Shown one piece after another: positions 47,763 through 57,921 of a DNA stretch of 64,000 nt. The number at the start of each line of letters is the position of its first letter. Position 1 is the stretch's first letter. A model generated the notes under the pieces. It was not told the DNA's origin and did no database searches. It was given only the letters and a program-made list of their open reading frames with translations. The translations under genes and the position numbers were made by a program. Location: the NCBI GenBank assembly GCA_001899205.1, contig MKVL01000038.1:125938-189937 (forward strand). Direction: 5' to 3'. The DNA comes from Mesorhizobium sp. 65-26 (lineage in GTDB: Bacteria > Pseudomonadota > Alphaproteobacteria > Rhizobiales > Rhizobiaceae).

Positions 47763-48539
47763 TCAAAGCTTCCAGCCCGAATGCAGCGCGGCGATGCCGC
47801 CGGAATAGTTGCGGAAGGTGACGCGCCCGAAACCGGCGCGCTCGATCATGGCGGCGAAATTGCGCTGGTCGGGAAATTTGCGGATCGATTCGACCAGGTA
47901 GGAATAGGGCTCCCCGTCGCCGGTGACCGCCTTGCCGATCTTGGGAATGGCATGGAACGACCAGGCCTCGTAGACCTTGTCGAGCAGCGGCATCTCGACG
48001 TCGGAGAATTCGAGGCACAGGAACCGGCCGCCGGTCTTCAGCACGCGATAGGCCTCGCTCAGCGCATGGTCGATACGCGGCACATTGCGGATGCCGAAGG
48101 CGATCGTGTAGGCGTCGAACGTGCCGTTGGCAAAGGGCAGTTCCTCCGCATTGGCCTCGACGAACTCCACCTGCTCGGCAATGCCCTTCTTTTCGGCGCG
48201 GTCGCGTCCGACGGCAAGCATCGAACCGTTGATGTCGAGCACCGTCGCATGTGCCTGGTGCTGGCTCGCGTCCAGGATGCGGAAGGCGATGTCGCCGGTG
48301 CCGCCGGCCACGTCCAGCACGCGCCAGCCCGCCCTTTTCGGCGGATTGAGCCACGCCACCATGGCGTCTTTCCATACCCGGTGCAGGCCCGCCGACATCA
48401 GGTCGTTCATCAGGTCGTAGCGCTTGGCGACCTTGTGGAAGACGTCGTTGACCAGGGGCTGCTTTTCGCCCTCGCCGACGCTCTTGAACCCGTAGGAGGT
48501 CTCCATGCCGCCGGCGGCCGTGGCTCTCTCAACTGACAT
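47763..48539 (-). CDS. ubiE: Demethylmenaquinone/ubiquinone methyltransferase UbiE
   Basis: This 258-residue class I methyltransferase has the UbiE signatures [20 protein letters not shown] near residue 41, [18 protein letters not shown] near 72 (motif I) and [17 protein letters not shown] near 138. [15 protein letters not shown] is the typical C-terminus. It C-methylates the ubiquinone ring precursor. It is the first gene of a ubiE-ubiB operon divergent from add. Confidence 0.95.
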   Translation of the reverse strand: MSVERATAAGGMETSYGFKSVGEGEKQPLVNDVFHKVAKRYDLMNDLMSAGLHRVWKDAMVAWLNPPKRAGWRVLDVAGGTGDIAFRILDASQHQAHATVLDINGSMLAVGRDRAEKKGIAEQVEFVEANAEELPFANGTFDAYTIAFGIRNVPRIDHALSEAYRVLKTGGRFLCLEFSDVEMPLLDKVYEAWSFHAIPKIGKAVTGDGEPYSYLVESIRKFPDQRNFAAMIERAGFGRVTFRNYSGGIAALHSGWKL

Positions 48540-48694
48540 TTTTTTGATCCGTCATAAAACCGGCGGGACCATAGCCGATCGATGGTGCGGGCGCTATTTG
48601 TTTAAGGCGCGGTGTTCAGCCGCGCTTCGTTCGGTTCCGGAAGCGTGCCACGGCTTCCGGCGCCGCGCGAAGAAAGACCTGACGGGATGGTTGA

Positions 48695-49672
48695 ATGGCT
48701 TTGAAAGCGGAACTGCACTGCCACATCGAAGGGGCAGCAGCGCCCGAACTCGTCATCCGCCAGGCACAGAAATACGGCAAGGACGCCTCGCCCTACATCC
48801 GCGACGGCTCCTTTGTCTGGCACGATTTCACCTCCTTCCTCGCCGCCTATGATTTCGCCTCCGACCTGTTCCGCACCGAAGAGGACTATGCGCGGCTGGC
48901 CGACCATTACCTGACCAGCCTCGCCCGCGACGGCGCCATCTATTCCGAGGTCTTCACCTCGCCCGACCATGCCGTGAAGGCCGGCCTGTCGCCAAAGGCC
49001 TACACGGACGCGCTTGGCGAAGGCATGGCGCGGGCCAAGGCGAAGACCGGCATCGAAGGCCGCATGATCGTCACCGGCGTGCGCCATGTCGGCGTCGAGG
49101 CGATCGAGCAGGCGGCGCGTTTCGCCGCGCGTTGCGGCCACCCGCTGGTCACCGGCTTCGGCGTCGCCGGCGACGAGCGCATGGGCGATCTGGAGGATTA
49201 TGTCAGGGCCTTCGAGATCGCCCGCGAGGCCGGCCTCGGCATCACCGTCCATGCCGGCGAACTGATGGGTTGGGAAAGCGTCAAGGCCGCGCTCGACCAC
49301 ATCCGCCCGTCGCGCATCGGCCACGGCGTCCGCGCCATCGAGAACCCCGACCTCGTGCGGCGCATCGCTGACGAGGGCGTCGTGCTCGAATGCTGCCCAG
49401 GATCCAACATCGCGCTCAAGGTCTTCGACAGTTTCGCCGACCACCCCTTTCCGGCGCTGTTGGCTGCCGGCTGCAAGATGACGCTCAATTCCGACGACCC
49501 GCCCTATTTCTGGACCTCGCTGAAGCGTGAATACGACATCGCCGCCGAGCATTTCGCCATGTCAGACAAGGCGCTCGCCGGCGTCACGAAGGTCGCCATC
49601 GAGGCAGCCTTCGTCGACCGCAAGACCAAAACCGCCCTTCTTGCCCGCCTCAACGGCTCAACAAGCAGATAA
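48695..49672 (+). CDS. add: Adenosine deaminase
   Basis: This 325-residue TIM-barrel hydrolase has the metal and catalytic motifs [17 protein letters not shown] near residue 4, [15 protein letters not shown] near 185 (zinc His and catalytic Glu), [14 protein letters not shown] near 208, and [10 protein letters not shown] near 263 (Asp pair). It converts adenosine to inosine. It is the first gene of a plus-strand pair with upp (124 bases), opposite the nucleoside uptake block. A few family members deaminate adenine instead. Confidence 0.92.
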   Translation: MALKAELHCHIEGAAAPELVIRQAQKYGKDASPYIRDGSFVWHDFTSFLAAYDFASDLFRTEEDYARLADHYLTSLARDGAIYSEVFTSPDHAVKAGLSPKAYTDALGEGMARAKAKTGIEGRMIVTGVRHVGVEAIEQAARFAARCGHPLVTGFGVAGDERMGDLEDYVRAFEIAREAGLGITVHAGELMGWESVKAALDHIRPSRIGHGVRAIENPDLVRRIADEGVVLECCPGSNIALKVFDSFADHPFPALLAAGCKMTLNSDDPPYFWTSLKREYDIAAEHFAMSDKALAGVTKVAIEAAFVDRKTKTALLARLNGSTSR

Positions 49673-49796
49673 ACGCGGACGCCCGAGCCATTTTACGGCC
49701 AGTTGGGAGCAAAAGCTGTGGCCGGCGCCCGCCGGACGGTTCCTTGCCCGGCGCATAGAAGCTAGGGTCGCTCAAGCGAAATTTCAGGAGAGCATC

Positions 49797-50426
49797 ATGA
49801 AGGGCGTCACCGTCGTCGACCATCCGCTTGTCCAGCACAAGCTGACCATCATGCGCAAGAAGGAGACCTCCACCGCCGGTTTCCGGCGGCTGCTGCGCGA
49901 GATTTCGCTGCTGCTGGGCTATGAGGTGACCCGCAACCTCGAACTGACGACGACCACCATCGAGACGCCGATCGAGGAAATGGAGGCGCCGACGCTGGAG
50001 GGCAAGAAGCTGGTTTTCGCCTCGGTGCTGCGCGCCGGCAACGGCCTGCTCGAAGGTCTGCTCGACCTGGTGCCGGCGGCGCGCGTCGCCCATATCGGCC
50101 TTTACCGCGACCACGACACGCTGGAAGCGGTCGAGTATTTCTTCAAGGCGCCGAGCGACCTCGCCGACCGGCTGATAATCGTGGTCGATCCGATGCTGGC
50201 GACCGCCAATTCGGCCATCGCGGCGATCGACAAGCTCAAGGGCCGCGGCGCGACCAACATCCGCTTCCTCTGCCTGCTGGCAGCGCCCGAAGGTATCGAG
50301 CGCTTCACCAAGGCGCATCCGGACGTGCCGGTCTTCACCGCGTCCATCGACCGGCAGCTCAACGAGAAGGGCTACATCATGCCCGGCCTCGGCGACGCCG
50401 GCGACCGCATGTACGGCACCAAGTAG
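49797..50426 (+). CDS. upp: Uracil phosphoribosyltransferase
   Basis: This 209-residue protein begins at 49797 with [20 protein letters not shown] and has CAGGAG just upstream. The PRPP-binding region reads [20 protein letters not shown] near residue 124, and [29 protein letters not shown] and [17 protein letters not shown] are family-typical. It salvages uracil to UMP. It likely uses uracil released by the nucleoside-degrading genes nearby. Confidence 0.95.
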   Translation: MKGVTVVDHPLVQHKLTIMRKKETSTAGFRRLLREISLLLGYEVTRNLELTTTTIETPIEEMEAPTLEGKKLVFASVLRAGNGLLEGLLDLVPAARVAHIGLYRDHDTLEAVEYFFKAPSDLADRLIIVVDPMLATANSAIAAIDKLKGRGATNIRFLCLLAAPEGIERFTKAHPDVPVFTASIDRQLNEKGYIMPGLGDAGDRMYGTK

Positions 50427-50602
50427 GATTTTACCCGCCGTTTACGAAGCCGCGCGGTTTCGGCGCGCGTTAAACCGGCAAACACCATGACGGCCTATGC
50501 ATGGGCCTCACGACAGCGCCACCCGTGTCTTGCGGACGCGGCAACGCTGTAAGGTCTGGTCGCGCATGGTCCGGTTCGGGTCCCTGCGCCGGGGCATGAA
50601 CC

Positions 50603-51166
50603 ATGCTGCGTACACTTGTCGTCCTCGCCGCGCTCGCCGGTGCATCGGCCTCGGTCCCGATCCTCTATCAGTCGAATCCGCAGCTGGTCGACGCCTTGTT
50701 GAAGACCGCGTCAGGCGCGGGCAGGAACGCTACCGCGCCGACCGAAGTCAGCCTTGCCTCTACGTCGGATGACCCGGCACCTCTGCAGCCACTCGGCCGC
50801 AAGGTGATGGTGACAGCCGACGAGCGCGGCCATTTCACTTCCGCCTTCAAGCTCAACGGACGTCAGGTCGACGGCATGATCGACACGGGCGCCACGCTGG
50901 TCGCTATCAACAGCTCGACCGCGCGTCGCATCGGCATTTCGCTGAACCCGTCGGATTTCAGCCATGACGTCAACACGGCCAACGGTTCGATCAAGGCGGC
51001 CGTGGTGACCATCGACCGGCTGCAGATCGGCAAGATCACGGTCAACGGCGTGCAGGCCGTGGTGCTCGACGACAGGGCGTTGAGCACCAACCTCATCGGC
51101 ATGAGCTTCCTGACGCGGCTGGCGAAATACGAGGTCCAGAACGGCTCGCTGCTGCTCGTCCAGTAA
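50603..51166 (+). CDS. Retropepsin-like aspartic protease (TIGR02281 type)
   Basis: This 187-residue protein has an N-terminal signal-like segment (MLRTLVVLAALAGASASVP) and a linker to about residue 65. The retropepsin domain follows, with the active-site triad GMIDTGATLVAI near residue 91, then STARRIGISL and NLIGMSFLTRLAKYEVQNGSLLLVQ. It is probably exported or membrane-anchored and cleaves peptides as a dimer. The gene stands between upp and the convergent deoA gene. Confidence 0.85.
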   Translation: MLRTLVVLAALAGASASVPILYQSNPQLVDALLKTASGAGRNATAPTEVSLASTSDDPAPLQPLGRKVMVTADERGHFTSAFKLNGRQVDGMIDTGATLVAINSSTARRIGISLNPSDFSHDVNTANGSIKAAVVTIDRLQIGKITVNGVQAVVLDDRALSTNLIGMSFLTRLAKYEVQNGSLLLVQ

Positions 51167-51231
51167 CCCTCCGGCCAGCACACCCCGCATCTCACGAAAC
51201 TGTGGGGAAGAGAAATTCCCCGCGCCGGCGC

Positions 51232-52551
51232 TCAATCGCGCGGCAGGATGCGCCGCAACACCGTCTTGTCAGCCGAAGGTTTCGACGCGCCGATCACATA
51301 AGCGGACAGCACGGTGGCGGTGGCGGCGTCCGCGTCCGAGGCCGTGCGGGCATGAACCAGCGCCAGCGCGTCGCCCGCCCTCACCTCCGCCCCGACTGGC
51401 AGCAACCTGCTGAGGCCGACGGCATGGTCCACCTTGTCGTCGGGGCGCGTGCGCCCGCCACCCAGCCCGACCACCGCAAGCCCGATATCGCGTGTCGCGA
51501 TGCCGGTGACGAAACCGTTTGCCGGCGCTCTGACCGCGCGTTCCACGTCGGCCCTGGGCAGGTGGCTTTCAACCTTCTCGACAAAATCCGCCGGCCCGCC
51601 AAGCGCTGCCACCATGCGCGAGAAGACAGCGGTCGCGCGTCCACTGGAAAGCGCCTCGCCGGCGCGCCGCATGCCATCCTGGTTCGAGGCCACCAGACCT
51701 GAGGCCTGCAGCATCTCGGCGGCCAGCGCCAGCGTCACCTCCTCCAGCCGCCGGTCGCGCAGCCGACCGGTCAGGAAATCGACGGCGTTGCGCACCTCGA
51801 CGGCATTGCCGGCCGCCGATGCCAGGGGCTCGTTCATGCCGGTGACCAGCGCCGACGCCTTGAGGCCGGCGCCGTTCGCAACCTCAACGAGGCTGTTGGC
51901 GAGCGCGGTGGCATCGCGCGACCTCTCCATGAACGCGCCGTTGCCGACCTTGACGTCGAGCACCAGCGAACCCAGGCCCGCCGCGAGCTTCTTCGACAGG
52001 ATCGAGGCGGTGATCAACGGCACCGATTCAACGGTCCCGGTCACGTCCCGCACCGCATAGAGCCTGCGGTCGGCGGGCGCGAGATCCCCGGTCTGGCCGA
52101 TGATGGCGCAGCCCGTCTCCAGCACCGCCTTGCGGAACAGGTCGATGCCGGGCTGGCTGGCATAGCCGGGGATCGAATCCATCTTGTCCAGCGTGCCGCC
52201 GGTGTGGCCGAGGCCACGGCCGGAAATCATCGGCACATAGGCGCCGCAGGCAGCCACGATCGGCGCCAGCATCAGCGAGACGTTGTCGCCGACGCCGCCT
52301 GTCGAATGCTTGTCCGTGACCGGCCCCGGCAGGTCGGACCAGTCGAGCACGTCGCCGGAATCGCGCATGGCGAAAGTCAGCGCGACAGCTTCGTCGCGGC
52401 TCATGCCGTTGAGGAAAACCGCCATGGCGAAGGCGCCGACCTGGCCCTCGGAAACCGCGCCCGTGGTCAGTCCGTCGATGAAGGTCACGATCTCCGTCGC
52501 CGACAGCCTGTGGCCGTCGCGCTTGCGGCGGATGATCTCCTGCGGAAGCAT
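51232..52551 (-). CDS. deoA: Thymidine phosphorylase
   Basis: This 439-residue protein carries the pyrimidine-nucleoside phosphorylase signature: DKHSTGGVGDNVSLMLAP near residue 84 and SGRGLGHTGGTLDKMDSIPG near 113, then a Lys/Ser-rich phosphate site. The C-terminal domain (about 340-439) is the usual PYNP domain. It splits thymidine or deoxyuridine into base and deoxyribose-1-phosphate. It overlaps the punA stop (TGATG) and is the last gene of the cdd-punA-deoA run. Confidence 0.93.
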   Translation of the reverse strand: MLPQEIIRRKRDGHRLSATEIVTFIDGLTTGAVSEGQVGAFAMAVFLNGMSRDEAVALTFAMRDSGDVLDWSDLPGPVTDKHSTGGVGDNVSLMLAPIVAACGAYVPMISGRGLGHTGGTLDKMDSIPGYASQPGIDLFRKAVLETGCAIIGQTGDLAPADRRLYAVRDVTGTVESVPLITASILSKKLAAGLGSLVLDVKVGNGAFMERSRDATALANSLVEVANGAGLKASALVTGMNEPLASAAGNAVEVRNAVDFLTGRLRDRRLEEVTLALAAEMLQASGLVASNQDGMRRAGEALSSGRATAVFSRMVAALGGPADFVEKVESHLPRADVERAVRAPANGFVTGIATRDIGLAVVGLGGGRTRPDDKVDHAVGLSRLLPVGAEVRAGDALALVHARTASDADAATATVLSAYVIGASKPSADKTVLRRILPRD

Positions 52552-53357
52552 CAGTTCTCAGTTAGTCCGTCTTGGAAGGCGCGCCGCAGGACATTGGCCA
52601 GCCGCGCGCCGCCGAGCGGCGCCATGTCCTTGGTTTCCTGGTGCGAAAGCTCCGCCCCGGTCATCCCGGCGGCGAGATTGGTGATGACCGAGCAGGCAGC
52701 CACCTTGAGACCGAGGAAACGGGCAAGGATGACCTCCGGCACGGTCGACATGCCAACGGCGTTAGCACCCATGATGCGCGCCATGCGGATCTCCGCCGGC
52801 GTCTCGAAGCAGGGTCCGGAGAACCACATGTAGACGCCCTTGTGCAGCGCCGTGCCGGTGGCCTCGGCGGCGCGCTCTATGGAAGCGCGCAGTCCGGCGT
52901 CGTAGGCCTCCGTCAGGCCGACGAAGCGGCGGTCGCTCGGCTCGCCGATCAGCGGATTGGTGCCGGAGAAATTGATGTGATCGGTGATCAGCATCACCGA
53001 GCCCGGTCCCATGGCCGGATCGACCGAGCCGGCGGCGTTGGTGAGCAGCAGCCTGGTTATGCCGATGCCTGCGAGCGTCTCGAGCGCCGGCCGCATCGCT
53101 GCGGCATCGCCGTGCTCGTAATAGTGGGCGCGACCCGAAAGCATCAGCACTGGAGCGCCGCCAAGCCGGCCCGCCACCACCTCGCCGGCATGGCCGCTGA
53201 CGCCGCTTCTGGGGAAGCCGGGCAGGTCGGCATAGGATATCCGGACGGCGTCCTCGACCTTGTCGACGAGGCCGCCAAGGCCGGAGCCCAGCACGAGCGC
53301 CGTTGACGGGGCCAGCCCGTCCAGCCTCTCCACGAGATGATCGATCGCCACTTTCAT
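52551..53357 (-). CDS. Purine-nucleoside phosphorylase
   Basis: This 268-residue trimeric-type PNP has TALVLGSGLGGLVDKVED near residue 19 (phosphate site), GHAGEVVAGRLGGAPVLMLSGRAHYYEHGDA near 61-91, and the base-binding MWFSGPCFETPAEIRM near 183 with the catalytic Glu. NAVGMSTVPEVI near 212 and VITNLAAGM near 236 are also conserved. It splits (deoxy)inosine and (deoxy)guanosine. The ATG at 53357 overlaps the cdd stop by 4 bases. Confidence 0.93.
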   Translation of the reverse strand: MKVAIDHLVERLDGLAPSTALVLGSGLGGLVDKVEDAVRISYADLPGFPRSGVSGHAGEVVAGRLGGAPVLMLSGRAHYYEHGDAAAMRPALETLAGIGITRLLLTNAAGSVDPAMGPGSVMLITDHINFSGTNPLIGEPSDRRFVGLTEAYDAGLRASIERAAEATGTALHKGVYMWFSGPCFETPAEIRMARIMGANAVGMSTVPEVILARFLGLKVAACSVITNLAAGMTGAELSHQETKDMAPLGGARLANVLRRAFQDGLTEN

Positions 53358-53746
53358 TTCAGTATGTCGCCACGGAAGCCATACGGCAGCATGTCGCCCA
53401 TCGTCACGGTTTCGGCGACGCCGGTCTCGTCGCACAGGTACAGCTTGGTTTCCGGCCGGCAGAATTCGGCCAGCCGCTGCCGGCAACCGCCGCAGGGCGA
53501 GCACTTCGCCATGCGCTCGGCGATGACGGCGATCTCGGTGATCCTGCCGCCGCCGCCCATGATGTAGTGGCCGAGCGCGGTGGTCTCGGCGCACCAGCCT
53601 TCGGGATAGGATGCCACCTCGATGTTGGCGCCGGTAAAGACACGGCCGTCCTCGGTGCGCAGCGCCGCGCCCACCGGGAATTTCGAGTAGGGCGCATAGG
53701 CCTTCGCCATGGCGGCCCTGGCCGCCTCGAACAGATCATGCGACAT
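53354..53746 (-). CDS. cdd: Cytidine deaminase
   Basis: This is a 130-residue tetrameric-type enzyme. The zinc and catalytic motif CAETTALGHYI near residue 52 (Cys, Glu) and SPCGGCRQRLAEF near 83 (two Cys) are clear. SKFPVGAALRTEDGRVFTGANIEVAS binds the nucleoside. It deaminates cytidine and deoxycytidine. It follows the nucleoside permease genes after about 64 bases. Confidence 0.95.
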   Translation of the reverse strand: MSHDLFEAARAAMAKAYAPYSKFPVGAALRTEDGRVFTGANIEVASYPEGWCAETTALGHYIMGGGGRITEIAVIAERMAKCSPCGGCRQRLAEFCRPETKLYLCDETGVAETVTMGDMLPYGFRGDILK

Positions 53747-53810
53747 TCAGTTCTTCTCTCCCACGATCTTGTTCAAAATCGGCGTCGGCCCAACTGCTTC
53801 GGACGCGACC

Positions 53811-54782
53811 TCAGCGTTCCTTGACATAGGGCACGCCGCCGGCGCGCGGCGGGATGGCCTTGCCGATGAAGCCGGCGAGCAGGATCACGGTGAGGATGTA
53901 GGGCAGCGCCTGCATGAATTGCACCGGCACCTTGCCGATCACCGGCAGGGGCGTTCCCTGCAGGCGGATCGCGGCCGCGTCGAGGAATCCGAACAGCAGG
54001 CAGGCGAACATGGCGTTGACAGGCTTCCACTTGGCGAAGATCAGCGCGGCAAGCGCGATATAGCCCTTGCCGGCCGTCATGTCCTTCACGAAGCCGCCAT
54101 TCTGCACCATCGACAGATAGGCGCCGGCGACGCCGGTGAGCACGCCGGTGCAGATCAGCGCGCGATAGCGTAGCCAGGTGACCGAAATGCCGGCCGTGTC
54201 GACCGCCGCCGGATTTTCGCCGACCGCGCGCATGCGCAGCCCGAAGCGGGTGCGGAACAGCACCCACCAGGTGAACGGCACCATGGCAAAGGCGAAATAG
54301 ACGAGAATGGAATGGCCGGAGATGAGCTCCGAATAGATCGGCCCGAGGATAGGCACGTCACGAACGGCGTCCGCGCCCGGCCATGTGATCGCCTCGAACC
54401 GTTCGCCCGGCTGCAGCGCCGGCGTGCGGCCGCCCTGCTTGAACCAGGCCTGGCCGAGCAACACGGTCGACCCAGAGGCGATGAAGTTGATGGCCACGCC
54501 GGAAACGATCTGGTTGCCGCGATGCGTGATCGATGCGAAGCCGTGCACCATGGCGAAGGCGACCGAGATGAGGATCGCCATACCGAGGCCGATGAGGGCG
54601 GAGTGGAAGACGGCGGCGGCCGCCGCCCCGGCGAAGGCGCCGACCAGCATCTTGCCCTCGAGACCGATGTCGAAGATGCCGGCCCGCTCCGAATAGAGGC
54701 CGGCGAGACACGCCAGCAGCAGCGGCACCGACAGGCGGATGGTGGAGTCCAGGACCTGGATGATGGCGTTGAACAGATCCAT
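53811..54782 (-). CDS. Nucleoside ABC transporter permease (NupC/YufQ type)
   Basis: This 323-residue polytopic permease starts at 54782 (MDLFNAIIQVLDSTIRLSVP), one base after the stop of the first permease. PLLLACLAGLYSERAGIFDIGLEGKMLVGAFAG near residue 20-52 and GENPAAVDTAGISV are typical of BMP-associated (Bmp/Nup) permeases. It forms the second half of the nucleoside channel. It is followed by cdd, linking import to salvage. Confidence 0.9.
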   Translation of the reverse strand: MDLFNAIIQVLDSTIRLSVPLLLACLAGLYSERAGIFDIGLEGKMLVGAFAGAAAAAVFHSALIGLGMAILISVAFAMVHGFASITHRGNQIVSGVAINFIASGSTVLLGQAWFKQGGRTPALQPGERFEAITWPGADAVRDVPILGPIYSELISGHSILVYFAFAMVPFTWWVLFRTRFGLRMRAVGENPAAVDTAGISVTWLRYRALICTGVLTGVAGAYLSMVQNGGFVKDMTAGKGYIALAALIFAKWKPVNAMFACLLFGFLDAAAIRLQGTPLPVIGKVPVQFMQALPYILTVILLAGFIGKAIPPRAGGVPYVKER

Positions 54783-54783
54783 C

Positions 54784-55923
54784 TCAGGCGCCCTTCCCCT
54801 TGACCGCTTCCATGCCGACCGTCTTCGGGCTGACCGATGCGAAAAGCGCCTGGATGTAGGGCCTGAACATATGTTCGAGCGCACCGGCGAACAGGATGAC
54901 CAGGCCCTGGATGATGACGATCATGTCGCGGCTGATGGCTGGCATCTCGAAGGCAAGCTCGGCGCCGCCCTGGTAGAGCATGCCGAACAGGATCGCCGCC
55001 AGCACGATGCCCACCGGATGCAGCCGGCCCATCAGCGCGACCGCGATGCCGACATAGCCGGCGCCGGAGACGAAATCGATCGCGACGTTGTGCTGGTCGC
55101 CCATGACCGGGTTCAGCGCCATCATGCCGGCGAGCGCGCCCGAGATCATCATCGCGGTGATGATGATGCGCGTCTCGGAAATGCCGGCATAGCGCGCCGC
55201 CTTGGGGCTGTGGCCATAGGTGCGCATCTCGTAACCGAGCCGGGTGCGCCAGATCAGCAGCCAGACCAGGAAGGCCATCACCAGCGCCAGCAGGAAGCAG
55301 ACGTTGAGCGGCGCGGAGCGGATCTTGGCGCCGAACAACTCGATGACCCAGTTCAGTTTCGGCAGCTCCGCGCCGCTGAGGAAGTTGCGCGTCTGCGGCG
55401 CCTGCGATCCGGCCGGCTTCAGCGGTCCGACCAGCAGGTAGACCATCACCGACGCGGCGATGAAGTTGAACATGATCGTGGTGATGACGATGTGCGAGCC
55501 GCGTTTGGCCTGCAGATAGGCCGGAATGAGGCCCCAGAGAGCGCCGAACGCCGCGGCGGCGACGATCGCCATCGGAAAGATCAGCCACCAGGGCAGCGTG
55601 GCGTCGAAGGAAAGGCAGACCAGCGCGATGCCGAGGCCGCCAATATAGGCCTGCCCCTCCGTGCCGATGTTGAACAGGCTGCAATGGGCGGCCACCGCCA
55701 CCGAGAGCCCGGTGAAGATGAAGGTCGTGGCGTAGAACAGGGTAAAGGCGATGCCGGTGCCCTTGCCGAACGCGCCCTCGACAAGGATGACGGCGGCACG
55801 GAAGGGATTTTCGCCGACCAGCACGACCACGAGGCCGGCGACGATGAAGGCCACCGACAGGTTGATCAGCGGGATGAGACCATAGTCGGCCCAGGCCGGC
55901 AGCTTTGCATAGGGCGTGCTCAT
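54784..55923 (-). CDS. Nucleoside ABC transporter permease (NupB/YufP type)
   Basis: This 379-residue permease has about nine hydrophobic segments, LVGENPFRAAVILVEGAFGKGTG and SLFNIGTEGQAYIGGLG near the N-terminal third, and GHSPKAARYAGISETRIII near residue 235 (coupling loop). It is a partner of the permease downstream. The ATG at 55923 overlaps the ATPase gene stop by 4 bases. Confidence 0.9.
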   Translation of the reverse strand: MSTPYAKLPAWADYGLIPLINLSVAFIVAGLVVVLVGENPFRAAVILVEGAFGKGTGIAFTLFYATTFIFTGLSVAVAAHCSLFNIGTEGQAYIGGLGIALVCLSFDATLPWWLIFPMAIVAAAAFGALWGLIPAYLQAKRGSHIVITTIMFNFIAASVMVYLLVGPLKPAGSQAPQTRNFLSGAELPKLNWVIELFGAKIRSAPLNVCFLLALVMAFLVWLLIWRTRLGYEMRTYGHSPKAARYAGISETRIIITAMMISGALAGMMALNPVMGDQHNVAIDFVSGAGYVGIAVALMGRLHPVGIVLAAILFGMLYQGGAELAFEMPAISRDMIVIIQGLVILFAGALEHMFRPYIQALFASVSPKTVGMEAVKGKGA

Positions 55924-57452
55924 TGCGCGGCCTCCTGCTGCTCGACGCCGGCCATCAGCAGGCCCAGCTCGCCTTCGGTGGCATCCGGTCCCCGCTCCCC
56001 GACGATGCGACCGGCGAACATCACCAGTATGCGGTCGCAGAGCGAACGGATCTCGTCGAGTTCGACCGACACCACCAGCACCGCCTTGCCCTGGTCGCGC
56101 ATGGCGATCAGCCGCTTGTGGATGAACTCGATGGCGCCGACATCGACGCCGCGTGTCGGCTGGCCGACGATGAGCACGCCGGGATCCTGTTCGATTTCGC
56201 GCGCCAGCACGATCTTCTGCTGGTTGCCGCCCGAGAAATTGGCCGTCTTCAGGCGTGGATTTCCGGGCCGGATGTCGTACTTCGCGATCTTGTCCTTGGC
56301 ATCGGCCATGATGGCATCGACGTTGAGGAACGGTCCCTTCAGGAAGCGTTGCTTGTCGTGGTAGCCGAGGATCGAATTCTCATGCTCCTCGAAGGCCAGG
56401 ACCAGGCCGACATGATGACGGTCCTCCGGCACATGGGCGAGGCCGCGATCGCGCAGCTCGCCGGGGTCGGCCACGCCGGTGACGTCGATCGGCTTGCCGT
56501 CGAGCATGACCGTGCCGGAGACGGCGCGCCGGATGCCGGAAATCGCCTCGAGCAGTTCCGACTGGCCGTTGCCTGCAACGCCGGCGATGCCGACGATCTC
56601 GCCGGCGCGCACGTCGAGGGAAACGTCGTCCACCATCGTGACGCCGCGCTGATCCTTCACCGTCAGGTTCCGGACCGAAAGCTTGACCGCGCCGGCCTCC
56701 GCCTCGCCCTTCTCGACCCTGAGCAGCACGCGCCGGCCCACCATCAGCTCCGCCAGTTCTTCGACGGTGGTCTTACTGGTCTCCCTGGTCGCCACCATCG
56801 TGCCCTGGCGCATGACCGAAACCGTGTCGGTGATGGCCATGATCTCGCGCAGCTTGTGGGTGATCAGCACCACCGTTTTTCCCTGCTCCTTCAATTGCTT
56901 GAGGATGCGGAACAAATGGTCGGCCTCGGCCGGCGTGAGAACGCCCGTGGGTTCGTCCAGGATCAGGATCTCGGCGCCGCGATAGAGCGCCTTGAGGATC
57001 TCGACGCGCTGCTGCAGGCCGACCGGCAGTTCCTCGATGAGGGCGTCGGGATCGACCTCCAGGCCGTATTCGCGTTCGAGCCGGTCGAGCTCCGAGCGCG
57101 CCTTGGTGATGCTGCTCTTCAGCAGCGCGTTGCTTTCGGCCCCGAGAATAATGTTCTCCAGCACCGAGAAATTGTCGACCAGCATGAAGTGCTGGTGCAC
57201 CATCCCTATACCGAGCGCGATCGCGTCGTTCGAGGTCTTGATCGAGGCCGGCTTGCCGCCGACACGGATTTCGCCGCTGTCGGCCTGATAGAAGCCGTAG
57301 AGGATCGACATCAGCGTCGACTTGCCGGCGCCGTTCTCGCCGACAATGCCGTGGATGGTGCCGCGCGTGACTTCCAGGTTGATGTCGCGGTTGGCGCGCA
57401 CGGCACCAAAACTCTTGTTGATGCCGATCAGTTCGATAGCGGCTTGCGCCAT
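55920..57452 (-). CDS. Nucleoside ABC transporter ATP-binding protein, two ATPase domains (NupA/YufO type)
   Basis: This 510-residue duplicated ATPase has domain 1 with VGENGAGKSTLMSILYG near residue 37, LPVGLQQRVEILKALYRG (degenerate signature) and ILILDEPTGVLTP. Domain 2 from about 265 has GVAGNGQSELLEAISG in place of a normal Walker A, with FSGGNQQKIVLAREIEQD and LIVGQPTRGVD. This is normal for the sugar/nucleoside importer class. It is the first gene of the operon running to deoA. Confidence 0.93.
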   Translation of the reverse strand: MAQAAIELIGINKSFGAVRANRDINLEVTRGTIHGIVGENGAGKSTLMSILYGFYQADSGEIRVGGKPASIKTSNDAIALGIGMVHQHFMLVDNFSVLENIILGAESNALLKSSITKARSELDRLEREYGLEVDPDALIEELPVGLQQRVEILKALYRGAEILILDEPTGVLTPAEADHLFRILKQLKEQGKTVVLITHKLREIMAITDTVSVMRQGTMVATRETSKTTVEELAELMVGRRVLLRVEKGEAEAGAVKLSVRNLTVKDQRGVTMVDDVSLDVRAGEIVGIAGVAGNGQSELLEAISGIRRAVSGTVMLDGKPIDVTGVADPGELRDRGLAHVPEDRHHVGLVLAFEEHENSILGYHDKQRFLKGPFLNVDAIMADAKDKIAKYDIRPGNPRLKTANFSGGNQQKIVLAREIEQDPGVLIVGQPTRGVDVGAIEFIHKRLIAMRDQGKAVLVVSVELDEIRSLCDRILVMFAGRIVGERGPDATEGELGLLMAGVEQQEAAQ

Positions 57453-57699
57453 GCAGCGTGTCCCACTCTTATTTTTTTATCGCTTGGTCAAAATCCCTAG
57501 CATGGCGGCCCGCATGTGCCAATCGGCCCGGGCCGCAAACACTCTCGACAAATCCGCCGACGCTTGTCAATTTCGAAGCGCGCCGAAATCTTCACATTCG
57601 CTGAGGCGGATGGGAAATGCCGGGGGGCGGTTGGCGCAAAGCCGGATATTGGGGAACCGGCGCCTTAAAATGTTTGCCGGGCAAAATCGGGGAGCGCCC

Positions 57700-57909
57700 A
57701 TGACCATGCAGGACGACCGGCTGACCGCGCTCGAAATCCGCGCGGCCGAGCAGGAGAAGACCATCGAGGAGCTCTCCGACCAGATTGCCGAGCAATGGAA
57801 GGTGATCGAGCGCATGCAGCGCAAGCTCGACGCGCTGACCGATCGGTTCCTGGCGCTGGAGGAGCAAGCGGCTCCCGACGTTCCGGTGACCAAGCCGCCG
57901 CATTGGTGA
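57700..57909 (+). CDS. slyX: SlyX family protein
   Basis: This is a 69-residue coiled-coil protein (DRLTALEIRAAEQEKTIEELSDQIAEQW, heptad pattern) ending PDVPVTKPPHW; the PPHW C-terminus is typical of SlyX. The ATG at 57700 follows GGGGAGC. Function is unknown. It lies 12 bases before the anti-sigma-like gene on the same strand and is divergent from the nucleoside transporter. Confidence 0.85.
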   Translation: MTMQDDRLTALEIRAAEQEKTIEELSDQIAEQWKVIERMQRKLDALTDRFLALEEQAAPDVPVTKPPHW

Positions 57910-57921
57910 GGGGAGCGCCGC

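Noticed and set aside
54739-57500. Two long plus-strand frames opposite the nucleoside transporter genes
   Set aside because: Both are antisense to genes with intact Walker, signature and permease motifs. They have no ribosome sites or recognisable products.
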